Shown here: positions 36,657 to 45,532 of the stretch, in pieces
Numbering within the stretch: position 1 is the first letter of the stretch
Layout of the letters: each line of letters begins with the position of its first letter
Origin: an uncultured SAR86 cluster bacterium
GTDB lineage: Bacteria; Pseudomonadota; Gammaproteobacteria; Magnimaribacterales; D2472
Assembly (NCBI GenBank): GCA_902627055.1
Contig: CACOHS010000008.1
Coordinates: 1 to 51,231, forward strand
Reading direction: 5' to 3'
Length of the DNA: 51,231 nt
Translations under genes and position numbers: made by a program
Notes under the pieces: model-generated
Seen by the model: the letters and a program-made list of their open reading frames with translations, nothing else
Database searches by the model: none
What the model was told of the DNA's origin: nothing

Positions 36657-39551
36657 TTATTGACAGGCTTCGCAGTCAGGGTCATCTAACGAGCATGCTT
36701 CGGGCACAGGTGCTGGAGCACCAAGTTCTTGGGGAACTTCTGGCACTGTTTCAGCCTGAGCACTTACAGCATTTAAGCTGCCTTGATTAATAGTAGATTT
36801 TTCAGTCGTTGTTGCCGCTATAGACCTTAAATAGTATGTTGTTTTTAAACCTGAGTACCAAGCCATTCTATAGGTTAGGTCGAGCTTTTTACCATTAGCA
36901 TTTCCAATATATAGATTGAGTGATTGAGCCTGATCAATCCACTTTTGTCTTCTGCTGGCTGACTCAACAATATATTTTGGCTCTACTTCAAATGCTGTTG
37001 AAAAAAGTTTTTTAATATCATCAGGAATTCTAGATATTTCGCTTAAGCTACCCTCAAAGTACTTTAAGTCATTAATCATAACGTCATCCCATAAGTCCAA
37101 TGCTTTTAATTTTCTTACCAAATGAGGGTTAACGATTGTGAACTCCCCCGATAAATTCGATTTCACATATAAATTTTGGTAGGTTGGTTCAATAGACTGA
37201 GTAACTCCTGTGATATTTGAGATTGTTGCAGTGGGTGCTATGGCCATGACATTCGAGTTTCTCATACCATCTTTCTTTACTTTTGCTTTTAACTTTTCCC
37301 AATCCAAGGTTTCTGACCTATCAACCTTTATATATTCGCTGCCTCTATTTTTTTCTAGGATATCGATTGAGTCTTTTGGAAATATTCCCTGACTCCAAAG
37401 AGATCCTTCATAAGATGGATATGTTCCTCTTTCCCTTGCTAGTTCACTGGATGCATGAATAGCATAGTAGCTTATTATTTCCATGCTTTGATCAGCAAAT
37501 TCAATTGCAGCTTCAGAACAATAAGGAGCATCCTGCATATACAGTGCATCTTGGAACCCCATGAGGCCCATACCAACTGGACGATGTTTTAAGTTTGAAT
37601 TTTTTGCTGTATCTACAGAGTAATAATTGATATCAATAACATTATCAAGCATCCTTAAAGCAGTTGTAACAGTTTGCTTTATTTTTTCTTGATCTAGAAC
37701 ACCATCTTTCATGTGTTGCGGAAGATTGACTGAACCTAAATTACATACTGCTATTTCGTCATTGCTTGTATTTAGCGTTATTTCAGTACATAGATTCGAT
37801 GAATGGATCACTCCGATGTGCTGCTGAGGCGAACGCAAATTACATGAATCTTTAAAAGTAATCCAGGGGTGACCAGTTTCAAACAACATAGTAAGCATCT
37901 TCCTCCATAGGTCTTTTGCAGGAATTGTTTTATGCTGATCCATTTTTCCTTCAGCTGCTAATGCTTCATATTCTTCATATCTTTTTTCAAATGCCAGACC
38001 GGTAAGATCATGTAAATCAGGTGTTTCACCTGGAGAAAACAAGGTCCAATTAGCATCGGATTCAACCCTTTTCATAAAAAGATCTGGGACCCAGTTTGCT
38101 GTATTCATATCATGTGTTCTTCTTCTATCATCCCCGGTGTTTTTTCTAAGATCGAGAAATTCTTCAATGTCTAAATGCCATGTTTCAAGATAGGCACACA
38201 TTGCTCCTTTTCTCTTACCGCCTTGATTGACAGCAACTGCAGTATCATTCGCAACTTTTAAGAAAGGAACTACGCCTTGGCTCTTTCCATTTGTTCCTTT
38301 GATGTAAGAACCTAAAGCCCTGACTGGTGACCAATCATTCCCTAGTCCTCCTGCCCATTTGGAAAGTAAAGCATTATCTTTCATGGCACCAAAAATTCCG
38401 TCTAGGTCGTCCGGAATAGTTGTTAAGTAGCATGATGACAATTGGGGACGCAACGTACCAGAGTTAAATAAAGTAGGAGTTGAGCTCATATAGTCAAAAC
38501 TTGACAGCAGTTTGTAGAACTCAATAGCTCGTTCTTCTTTGTTTTTTTCTTCCATTGCAAGACCCATTGCAACTCTCATAAAAAAGATTTGCGGCAGTTC
38601 GTATCTTGTATCCTGATAGTGAATGAAGTATCTGTCGTAAAGAGTCTGAAGTCCTAGATAGGTGAATTGATAATCCCTATCATGATCAATTGCTTTACCA
38701 AGTTTCTTAAGATCGAATTCTTTTAGTTGAGGATCTAGCATTTGCAATTCAATGCCTTTTTCTATGTATGCTTGGAACGCATTTGGATAATATTTCTCCA
38801 TTTCTGGGTGAGAGCTTTCTTCAGCAATGTTTAAAAACGTCAACGCTTCACTTCTAAGTTCATCTAAAAGAATTCTTGCTGTAACGAAACTGTAATTTGG
38901 CTCTTGTTCAACCTTTGTTCTTGCTGACATGACAAGAGATGATTTCATATCACTCACTGAAACTCCGTCATAGAGATTTTTCAAGGATTCCTCAAGAATC
39001 AAGTCTGCGCTAACATCTTCTAGTCCGTCGCATGCATGATTTACAACAGCTGCTAATCTATTGATATCTAATGGAACTTGAGTACCGTCTTTTTTTGTTA
39101 CTGATATCGCTGGGGCATTTATTGTATTTTTTTGAGGAGCTTCTTTTGTTCTTTCAGTGGCTCTTTCTTCTCTGTATAGAATGTATTTTCTTGCAACTGC
39201 ATATTCTTCATTACGCATAAGCTGCAGCTCTACCTGATCTTGGATTTCCTCAATATGAAGAGTGCCTCCTGACGGCATTCTTCTTTTAAAGACTTCTTCG
39301 ACATCTGCCGAAATTTCCTCAACTTTTCTGTGTATTCTTTCGCTAGCAGCTGCATTACCTGACTCGTTTGCTAGGAAGGCTTTAGTTACAGCAACTTTTA
39401 TTTTATCTTCTTCAAATGGAACCACCTTTCCATTTCTTTTTATTACTCTCATCTTTCCTGGAGCCGTAATATTTATATCATCAGATGCCAGCGCCCCCGC
39501 AGCTCCTTGAACAGCAGCTTCTTGAGTTTTATTTAACTCTTGTATTGTCAT
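36657..39551 (-). CDS. nrdA: Ribonucleotide reductase large subunit NrdA, two ATP-cones
   Basis: I start at ATG 39551 (964 residues, MTIQELNKTQEAAVQGAAG) because AGAGGAAA (39563-39556) lies four bases upstream; an upstream in-frame start at 39617 would add 22 unlikely residues. Two ATP-cone domains follow (about 35-130, with KMRVIKRNGKVVPFEEDKI, and about 145-235), as in Pseudomonas NrdA. Catalytic core: SSCYLTTIPDD, NLCTEITLNTSNDEIAVCNL with the active cysteine and glutamate. The tail CSLDDPDCEACQ carries redox cysteines reduced by thioredoxin or glutaredoxin. NrdR boxes lie upstream. Confidence 0.96.
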   Translation of the reverse strand: MTIQELNKTQEAAVQGAAGALASDDINITAPGKMRVIKRNGKVVPFEEDKIKVAVTKAFLANESGNAAASERIHRKVEEISADVEEVFKRRMPSGGTLHIEEIQDQVELQLMRNEEYAVARKYILYREERATERTKEAPQKNTINAPAISVTKKDGTQVPLDINRLAAVVNHACDGLEDVSADLILEESLKNLYDGVSVSDMKSSLVMSARTKVEQEPNYSFVTARILLDELRSEALTFLNIAEESSHPEMEKYYPNAFQAYIEKGIELQMLDPQLKEFDLKKLGKAIDHDRDYQFTYLGLQTLYDRYFIHYQDTRYELPQIFFMRVAMGLAMEEKNKEERAIEFYKLLSSFDYMSSTPTLFNSGTLRPQLSSCYLTTIPDDLDGIFGAMKDNALLSKWAGGLGNDWSPVRALGSYIKGTNGKSQGVVPFLKVANDTAVAVNQGGKRKGAMCAYLETWHLDIEEFLDLRKNTGDDRRRTHDMNTANWVPDLFMKRVESDANWTLFSPGETPDLHDLTGLAFEKRYEEYEALAAEGKMDQHKTIPAKDLWRKMLTMLFETGHPWITFKDSCNLRSPQQHIGVIHSSNLCTEITLNTSNDEIAVCNLGSVNLPQHMKDGVLDQEKIKQTVTTALRMLDNVIDINYYSVDTAKNSNLKHRPVGMGLMGFQDALYMQDAPYCSEAAIEFADQSMEIISYYAIHASSELARERGTYPSYEGSLWSQGIFPKDSIDILEKNRGSEYIKVDRSETLDWEKLKAKVKKDGMRNSNVMAIAPTATISNITGVTQSIEPTYQNLYVKSNLSGEFTIVNPHLVRKLKALDLWDDVMINDLKYFEGSLSEISRIPDDIKKLFSTAFEVEPKYIVESASRRQKWIDQAQSLNLYIGNANGKKLDLTYRMAWYSGLKTTYYLRSIAATTTEKSTINQGSLNAVSAQAETVPEVPQELGAPAPVPEACSLDDPDCEACQ

Positions 39552-39647
39552 TTTATTTCCTCTAAATTTTTCTTTCGTTGGTAAAACTATCGGAGATTTA
39601 CCAATGGGTGGGGTCAAAAATGTTTTTTTGATATTTTTTTAACCAAA

Positions 39648-39667
39648 CACAATGTTCTTACATTGTG
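39648..39667. repeat. 20-bp palindrome upstream of nrdA
   Basis: CACAATG (39648-39654), six bases, CATTGTG (39661-39667): a perfect seven-base inverted repeat about 100 bases ahead of nrdA and 40 bases from the nearer NrdR box. It shares the CACAAT...ATTGTG ends with the NrdR boxes but has a longer centre, so it may be a third degenerate box or a separate operator. Confidence 0.55.
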
Positions 39668-39687
39668 AATAAATAATCAAGTGAAAA

Positions 39688-39734
39688 ACACAATATATTG
39701 TGAATTCTTTTAATTTTTACACAATATACTGTAT
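39688..39734. promoter_or_regulatory. Pair of NrdR boxes
   Basis: ACACAATATATTGTGA (39688-39703) and ACACAATATACTGTAT (39719-39734) match the NrdR consensus (acaCwATATATwGtgt) and lie 31 bases apart, three helical turns, the spacing known for NrdR pairs. NrdR, an ATP-cone repressor, turns down ribonucleotide reductase when dATP is high. The nrdR gene is not in this window. Confidence 0.88.
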
Positions 39735-39773
39735 AAATGATGTTTATTGATTGTTATAAAAAAGTGGGTAAAT

Positions 39774-39782
39774 TGTGGATAA
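39774..39782 (-). promoter_or_regulatory. Perfect DnaA box between nrdA and glpK
   Basis: TGTGGATAA on the plus strand, i.e. TTATCCACA on the minus strand, 22 bases before the glpK ATG. DnaA is known to bind boxes at the E. coli nrdAB promoter and tie dNTP supply to replication; this copy lies on the far side of the NrdR pair from nrdA. Confidence 0.6.
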
Positions 39783-39803
39783 ATTTGAAATAAGGGGGCC
39801 AAT

Positions 39804-41264
39804 ATGTCGTTATTAGTTGCAATTGATCAAGGAACAACAAGCACAAGAACTGTTGCTTTTGATCGAGATTTAAATGTTGTACATTCCAAACAAAAGGAAT
39901 ATTCGTTAGAGTATCCCAATGATGGCTGGGTCGAGATCGAGCCTCACGAGCTAATGGCTTCAGTTCATAATACTCTTGATCCAGTTCTTGAGGCTTGCTC
40001 TGATATTGTTGCTCTTGGAATTACCAATCAAAGAGAAACAACTTTGGTTTGGGACGCCTCGACTGGAAAACCAATTTATAACGCAATTGTCTGGCAGGAT
40101 CGAAGAACTGCCGAAGATTGCATGAGATTAAAAAAAGAAGGCTATGAAAAAATAATAAGAGAGAAGACGGGCCTTTTGCTTGATCCATATTTTTCAGCAA
40201 CAAAAATTTCTTGGATTCTAGATAACGTAGACGGAGCAAGACAGAAGGCTGCAAATGGTGAACTAAGGTTTGGAACAGTCGATACCTATTTGTTATGGCA
40301 ATTGTCAGAGGGAGTAATATATAAAACTGATGTAACAAATGCATCAAGAACCAACTTATTTAATATTCATTCAAAATTGTGGGATCAAGAGTTGCTCGAT
40401 ATTTTTAATATTCCATCCTCAATGCTTCCAGAAGTTCATTCATCTGACGCTAATTTTGGAGATATCTCTTGGAAGAATAGAAAAATAAATATTTCAGGTG
40501 TTATTGGAGACCAACAAAGCGCTATGGTTGGACAAAGATGTTTTGAGTCAGGTCAAATGAAAGCGACTTTTGGAACGGGCTGTTTTTTAATGGTTAATAC
40601 CGGTGACCAATCTAATTTATCTACCTCGGGCTTACTGAATACCATAGGATATGGCATTTCAAATCAGATACCATATGCTTTAGAAGGAAGTATTTTTTCG
40701 GCGGGAACTATCATCCAATGGTTAAGAGACGAAATGAAATTTTTTTCTGATTCATCAAAAAGCATTGATTATCTATGCAAAAGGGGTGACTCAAAAGACA
40801 TTTTTTTTATACCAGGCTTTACAGGAATTGGAGCACCGCACTGGAATTCAGAGATTAGAGCTGCTTTCTATGGAATAACCAGGGACACATCTCAGAAAGA
40901 TATTACTACCGCAGCATTCAAAGCTTTAATTTATCAAGTTATTGATATTAAAGACGCTCTTAAAAACGACAGTATTGAAATTAAAAACTTATCTATTGAT
41001 GGTGGGATGGCATCAAATGAAATGTTTTGCCAGTTGCTTTCAGATTATCTTAATCAAGAAGTTAATGTTCCTTCTAGCCTTGAGTCCACTGCAATTGGGG
41101 CAGCAATAACTGCTGGGTTAGGAGCAAATTATTTTTCAATTAAAGAGCTGCAGGAAAGTGAGGGAAATTTTAAAGTTTTTAAACCTCGAGAAGATATTTT
41201 CGATGCTGAAGATTTAGAAAAATGGAGAAAATTTCTCGGCGTTCTCTTGGAGGCATACAATTAA
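39804..41264 (+). CDS. glpK: Glycerol kinase
   Basis: Phosphorylates glycerol to glycerol-3-phosphate with ATP. 486 residues, slightly shorter than the 500-residue norm. FGGY-kinase motifs: LLVAIDQGTTSTRTVAFDRD at the start, GITNQRETTLVWD, IVWQDRRT, and GVIGDQQSAMVGQRC with the ATP-site aspartate, then FGTGCFLMVNTG. GGGGG lies ahead of the ATG. It stands alone, with no glpF or glpD next to it. Confidence 0.95.
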   Translation: MSLLVAIDQGTTSTRTVAFDRDLNVVHSKQKEYSLEYPNDGWVEIEPHELMASVHNTLDPVLEACSDIVALGITNQRETTLVWDASTGKPIYNAIVWQDRRTAEDCMRLKKEGYEKIIREKTGLLLDPYFSATKISWILDNVDGARQKAANGELRFGTVDTYLLWQLSEGVIYKTDVTNASRTNLFNIHSKLWDQELLDIFNIPSSMLPEVHSSDANFGDISWKNRKINISGVIGDQQSAMVGQRCFESGQMKATFGTGCFLMVNTGDQSNLSTSGLLNTIGYGISNQIPYALEGSIFSAGTIIQWLRDEMKFFSDSSKSIDYLCKRGDSKDIFFIPGFTGIGAPHWNSEIRAAFYGITRDTSQKDITTAAFKALIYQVIDIKDALKNDSIEIKNLSIDGGMASNEMFCQLLSDYLNQEVNVPSSLESTAIGAAITAGLGANYFSIKELQESEGNFKVFKPREDIFDAEDLEKWRKFLGVLLEAYN

Positions 41265-41289
41265 ATAGGGGAAAAGTATATTTGAGTTA

Positions 41290-41432
41290 AAAAAATCTCC
41301 CCAGCAAGCTTTCAGTGTCTCCTATGGAAGAAATTTTTTGGCATCATTGCAAAAAAATAATCGAATAGTTGTGAGCTCTTTTGTTTATTATTTAATGTAA
41401 TAAGATATCCTTACTTTTTTAAAAAATCTCCC
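41290..41432 (+). repeat. 12-bp direct repeat in the serA upstream region
   Basis: AAAAAATCTCCC occurs at 41290-41301 and again at 41421-41432, flanking 119 non-coding bases between glpK and serA. The inner ends do not form inverted repeats, so there is no sign of a small transposable element. The 181-base gap otherwise holds only AT-rich sequence and no plausible gene. Confidence 0.5.
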
Positions 41433-41445
41433 TCTATGAAAAAAA

Positions 41446-42624
41446 ATGTTTAGTTTTAAAATTTTTAATAATATTGCAGAAGATGGCCTGAATATTTTAG
41501 GCGAAAATGATTTTAAAGAAGTCTCTGATAATCCCGATGGTTTATTGTTAAGAAGCTTTGCACTTACAAAAGAAGATTTTGGAGATAATCTAAAATGTGT
41601 AGCTCGGGCTGGGGCCGGAACGAACAATATCCCCATCGATGAGGCAACTAAAAAAGGAATAGTTGTATTTAACACTCCCGGTGCAAATGCTAATGCTGTA
41701 AAAGAATTAGTCATATGCGGCATGTTGCTTTCATCGCGAGGCATAATTGATGGTATTGAGTTTGCAAAAACACTTGATATCAAAGATTCCGAAGGACTTA
41801 ATAAAGCAATGGAGGCACAAAAGAAGACGTTTGCAGGCAATGAGCTTGATGGAAAAACACTTGGCATTATTGGATTAGGGTCAATTGGATCAATGCTTGC
41901 CCAAGCAGCTCAAACACTTGGAATGAAGTTGATAGGCTATGACCCATATATATCAATTGAGGGAGCATGGAGGTTGTCTCGTGAAGTCAAGAAATCGGAA
42001 ACAATGGAAGAGCTATTACAACAATCAGACTATGTATCTCTGCATGTTCCTCTTGTGGAGGAAACAAAAAACTTGATTAATAAATTAAATCTCAAAAATT
42101 TTAAAAAAGGAGCAAGACTGATTAACCTTTCAAGAGGTGGAATTGTAAACACTACTGATGTAATTGATGAGCTTGAAACTGGTAATTTAGGGAGATTTGT
42201 TACTGATTTTCCAACACCTGAATTAATAAAGCGCTCAGCTGCAAATAATGATGTAGTACTTTTACCTCACTTAGGGGCAAGCACAAAAGAAGCTGAAGTA
42301 AATTGCGCCGTTATGGCTGCAAATCAAATGGTCAACTATCTTCGACACGGAACAATCATAAATTCGGTTAATTTTCCAAGAATTTCTTTATCAAGAGGCA
42401 CACATCATCGCTTGGTAATAATTAATCAAAATGAACCAGGGATGATTAGTAAAATTACTGATTCCATAGCGGCATGTAATATCAACATCGCTGAAATGAC
42501 CAATAAGAGCAAGGATAAGATTGCTATCAATTTGATTGATCTAGAATGTGAGCCCAGTCCAGAGCTTATCAAACAACTCGAATCCGTGAAACATGTATTG
42601 AGCGTTAGAGCACTAAGTATATAA
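41446..42624 (+). CDS. serA: D-3-phosphoglycerate dehydrogenase
   Basis: First step of serine synthesis. 392 residues: catalytic domain with VARAGAGTNNIPIDEA, a Rossmann fold GKTLGIIGLGSIGSMLAQAA (about 136-155), INLSRGGIVNTTD with the catalytic Arg region, HLGASTKEAE with the active His, and a C-terminal ACT domain (about 320-392, IINQNEPGMISKITDSIA). This is the shorter form lacking the extra intervening domain, similar in layout to SerA of clostridia and many marine bacteria. Confidence 0.9.
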   Translation: MFSFKIFNNIAEDGLNILGENDFKEVSDNPDGLLLRSFALTKEDFGDNLKCVARAGAGTNNIPIDEATKKGIVVFNTPGANANAVKELVICGMLLSSRGIIDGIEFAKTLDIKDSEGLNKAMEAQKKTFAGNELDGKTLGIIGLGSIGSMLAQAAQTLGMKLIGYDPYISIEGAWRLSREVKKSETMEELLQQSDYVSLHVPLVEETKNLINKLNLKNFKKGARLINLSRGGIVNTTDVIDELETGNLGRFVTDFPTPELIKRSAANNDVVLLPHLGASTKEAEVNCAVMAANQMVNYLRHGTIINSVNFPRISLSRGTHHRLVIINQNEPGMISKITDSIAACNINIAEMTNKSKDKIAINLIDLECEPSPELIKQLESVKHVLSVRALSI

Positions 42625-42634
42625 GGTTTAGAAA

Positions 42635-43741
42635 TTAGACGTAATTTTCAACAAAACTCTTATCAAATGGAACAATTTGTTCTTCTAACCCATCCTGAAC
42701 TTTATTCGCCCAATCTGGATCGGATAAAAGGGCTCTTCCAACCGCAATAAGATCAAATTCTGATTTATTTAATTTTTCGTGAAGAATTTTAAGATCAACT
42801 GTTTGTGTTTGATGATCACCAGCATAAAGTTTTATAAAATCTTTATCCAAACCAACACTGCCTACGCTTATAGTTGGTAGACCTGTAGCCTTTTTTGCAA
42901 TTCCTGCCAAGTTAAGACCATTTGGCTTAAATTCCCCCTCCCAAAAACGCCGGTTACTGCAATGTACAAAATCAGCGCCAGCACTTTTCAAAATTTGAAA
43001 AAATTGATTTAGCTCAGTTAGCTCAGATGTTATTTTGGCATCATAATCTTGTTGCTTCCATTGAGACACTCTAATGCCAACTTTAAAATTTTCTGATGTA
43101 TTTTTTTTTGATGCTTGAAGGATTTCTGTAGCAAATCTCGATCTATTTTTGATAGAGCCACCATAATCGTCGTCTCTTAGATTTATTTGATCCCAAAAAA
43201 ATTGATCTATTAGATACCCATGTGCTCCATGAATTTCGACCCCATCAAATCCAAGTTGCTCACAAGTTTTTGCATCCTCGGAATAAATATTTATCAATTC
43301 TTGAATTTCATCATAAGACATTTCATGAGCAACTTTTTTTCCTGGACGCACATAACCAGATGGAGTAAATCCTGGAACTTCTGGAACAGGAGGCATTCCA
43401 GGTTTTCTTATTCCACCGACATGCCACAATTGGCAGAAGATAGACGAATTATTTTTGTGGACTTTATTTACAACTTTTTCCCACATTTTTTTTGCTTCAT
43501 CAGATTCTAAGTTTGGGCAATTTGGATAGCCGCTGGCAGCTGGATGACTAACTTCAACTCCCTCTGTGATGATTAATCCTACTCCTCCTTGAGCTCGACG
43601 AGCATAGTAGGTTGGAGCGTAATCTTTTGGTATCCCATTAGGCGATAAATTTCTTGTCATTGGAGCCATTACGACTCTATTTCTTAACTTTAAACCACCC
43701 ATATCGTATTCCGAAAAAAGTGTGTTTTTTTGGTCGTTCAT
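42635..43741 (-). CDS. NADH:flavin oxidoreductase / old yellow enzyme family
   Basis: 368-residue FMN-dependent TIM-barrel ene-reductase. VVMAPMTRNLSPNGIP near residues 23-38, GVGLIITEGVEVSHP, and the active-site stretch VEIHGAHGYLIDQFFW, then GGSIKNRSRF, are the hallmarks of the family that reduces activated alkenes. No iron-sulfur domain follows, so it is the single-domain form. Substrate unknown. It meets serA tail to tail after 10 bases. Confidence 0.92.
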   Translation of the reverse strand: MNDQKNTLFSEYDMGGLKLRNRVVMAPMTRNLSPNGIPKDYAPTYYARRAQGGVGLIITEGVEVSHPAASGYPNCPNLESDEAKKMWEKVVNKVHKNNSSIFCQLWHVGGIRKPGMPPVPEVPGFTPSGYVRPGKKVAHEMSYDEIQELINIYSEDAKTCEQLGFDGVEIHGAHGYLIDQFFWDQINLRDDDYGGSIKNRSRFATEILQASKKNTSENFKVGIRVSQWKQQDYDAKITSELTELNQFFQILKSAGADFVHCSNRRFWEGEFKPNGLNLAGIAKKATGLPTISVGSVGLDKDFIKLYAGDHQTQTVDLKILHEKLNKSEFDLIAVGRALLSDPDWANKVQDGLEEQIVPFDKSFVENYV

Positions 43742-44047
43742 ACAAATAATTTATGGTGAATATAAGTGGGATCTATTCTAATTTATTTTTTTTTAAAAAA
43801 ATACTTGCCCACAGAATAAAATAGTGTTATTGAAACCCCTTTAACTCAAGTGGATAAATTAGTATGTGAAGAACATTTTTTACATAAGTAACTGATATAA
43901 GGTTATTTTATTATTAATTGGTTAGTTTTTGATCAATTTTCATGAAACCTTTATAAATCAGTCTAAAATATAGGAAAAGTAAGTTATCCCAAGCTTTATC
44001 CACAGTTTCTGTGGATAAAATTTAAGCAGTTTTTTTGAGTAATTTTT
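43742..44047. other. Non-coding region with DnaA boxes and an origin-like AT-rich element
   Basis: 306 bases without a gene between the divergent oxidoreductase and udg genes. GATCTATTCTAAT (43770-43782) resembles the 13-mers of the E. coli oriC unwinding element and is followed by a 20-base A/T tract. One-mismatch DnaA box AGTGGATAA lies at 43849-43857, a weaker TTATCCCAA at 43984-43992, and two perfect boxes at 43996-44018. Against an origin: groEL and the ribosomal operon to the left are transcribed toward it. Dispersed DnaA-binding element or udg control are alternatives. Confidence 0.5.
43995..44019. promoter_or_regulatory. Two perfect DnaA boxes in inverted orientation
   Basis: TTATCCACA (43996-44004), five bases, TGTGGATAA (44010-44018); with flanks this is a near-perfect 25-base palindrome ending 29 bases before the udg start. 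Two facing consensus boxes this close would bind DnaA strongly or, read as RNA, form an 11-base stem. Confidence 0.8.
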
Positions 44048-44725
44048 TTGAATATTTTTAGTTTTCCTGATGCTTGGTTAGAGCCTATTGGTAGAGGATT
44101 TTGTGAAGATTTTTTAGGAAATATACGATCTAAATTAATACAAAATCAAGATGAAAGTGTTGTCATATTTCCACCAAGCAATTTCATTTTTCGTGCTTTA
44201 GATTTAGTAAGATTTGAAGATGCAAAAGTATTAATTTTAGGACAAGACCCTTACCATGGATTCGGTCAGGCAAACGGACTATCCTTCTCTGTAAAAAGAG
44301 ACATAACAATTCCTCCATCCCTAAGAAATATTTTTCTTGAACTCAAAAATGATCTAAGTATACCTATTTCAAGTCATGGTGATTTGACCTATTGGGCTGA
44401 ACAAAATGTCTTGCTATTAAATTCAGTTTTAACAGTTGAGAGCGGAAAACCAAATTCGCATGAAAAAATGGGTTGGGAAAAGTTAACAGACAAAATTATT
44501 GATCAGTTGAGTAAGAGGGGAAATATGATTTTTGTTTTATGGGGCAAATCTGCTCAAAAAAAATATACTTTAATCGATCAAAAGCATAATAAAATTTTAA
44601 AAGCTTCTCATCCATCTCCTCTATCAGCCCATAGAGGATTTTTTGGCTGTAAGCATTTTTCTAAAATTAATAAAATTTTGAGTCAGGAAGGCGCTACTGA
44701 AATTGATTGGCAATTAAAGCAGTAA
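44048..44725 (+). CDS. udg: Uracil-DNA glycosylase
   Basis: Family 1 enzyme (Ung) removing uracil from DNA. 225 residues. The catalytic D67 and H70 in LILGQDPYHGFGQANGLSFS, and H188 in KASHPSPLSAHRGFFGCKHF, are intact. It begins with TTG at 44048; the frame is closed by TGA at 44036 and offers no ATG earlier, so the TTG is likely the true start. It meets ygfZ tail to tail after four bases. Confidence 0.95.
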   Translation: MNIFSFPDAWLEPIGRGFCEDFLGNIRSKLIQNQDESVVIFPPSNFIFRALDLVRFEDAKVLILGQDPYHGFGQANGLSFSVKRDITIPPSLRNIFLELKNDLSIPISSHGDLTYWAEQNVLLLNSVLTVESGKPNSHEKMGWEKLTDKIIDQLSKRGNMIFVLWGKSAQKKYTLIDQKHNKILKASHPSPLSAHRGFFGCKHFSKINKILSQEGATEIDWQLKQ

Positions 44726-44729
44726 ATGA

Positions 44730-45482
44730 TTACGAGAAGCTATCTATATTTCCAAGACACGATGAAAAGAAACGATCTTTAACCTGATATGTATGACCAA
44801 CGATTTTATATTTTGACACTTCTTCTTTGTCTGAATAAACAATCAATCTTGTTTCTTTTTTTAACTTGCCAAGATATTCCATGCGAGCAATTATCTCTTG
44901 ACCCTTAAAACAACCCTTATTAAAACTAACTCTAGTAATATGCTGACCCAATTCATGAGGTCTATATTTTCCTTTTTCTTCAAAATTAATTTGATGATCT
45001 CCTAAAAATTTTCTGTTAAATGCCCAATCACTCATCTTAAGTTTATTGTTAATTTGTTTTTTATTTTTTATGATCAAAGTTAATAAAGCTTCATCTGATT
45101 GAAGGATAACGTGCTCGTCTGAGTATAAATCTTCATTTATTTTTCTAGTTACTCCTGTAACCTGGCAATTGAGAAGCTCAGCTGAAACCTTATAAAATGG
45201 CAAAAATTTACTCATTTCGTCTAAAAAGATATCTTTTGAGGATTCCTCGATAATGATTAGCCATTTATTATTGTCGAAAATAATTTCAAAATTACATAAA
45301 ACAAATCCTTTTTCGTCGCATAATGACGAAATCTGGCCAAGTTGTTCAGATATATGGCTGCAATCAGATGTTACTTGTCCTTGTAAAAGATTTAAGACAG
45401 AGTCAAAATCACCGTTTAAATGTATAACAACGGTATTATCAAGAATAATGGTTCCGAATTTTAATTGCTCAGAATTTATCAA
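44730..45482 (-). CDS. ygfZ: YgfZ/GcvT-like folate-binding protein
   Basis: 250 residues, somewhat shorter than the 325 of E. coli YgfZ. The signature KGCFKGQEIIARMEYLGK with C191 is present, along with NLLQGQVTSD near residues 31-40 and YRPHELGQHI. YgfZ uses tetrahydrofolate to help repair or build certain iron-sulfur enzymes. It diverges from sdhE across 50 bases, as ygfZ does from sdhE in E. coli. Confidence 0.87.
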   Translation of the reverse strand: MINSEQLKFGTIILDNTVVIHLNGDFDSVLNLLQGQVTSDCSHISEQLGQISSLCDEKGFVLCNFEIIFDNNKWLIIIEESSKDIFLDEMSKFLPFYKVSAELLNCQVTGVTRKINEDLYSDEHVILQSDEALLTLIIKNKKQINNKLKMSDWAFNRKFLGDHQINFEEKGKYRPHELGQHITRVSFNKGCFKGQEIIARMEYLGKLKKETRLIVYSDKEEVSKYKIVGHTYQVKDRFFSSCLGNIDSFS

Positions 45483-45532
45483 CTAGTTTAATTATAAAAA
45501 TTTCCAATAAAGTTATTATATTAGCTTAGAAA

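Noticed and set aside
41324-41368. A 14-residue ORF (MEEIFWHHCKKIIE) before serA as a leader peptide
   Set aside because: No serine-codon bias, no terminator/antiterminator pair and no ribosome binding site.
41290-41432. Small transposable element bounded by 12-bp direct repeats before serA
   Set aside because: No terminal inverted repeats inside the direct repeats and the A-rich repeat can arise by chance.
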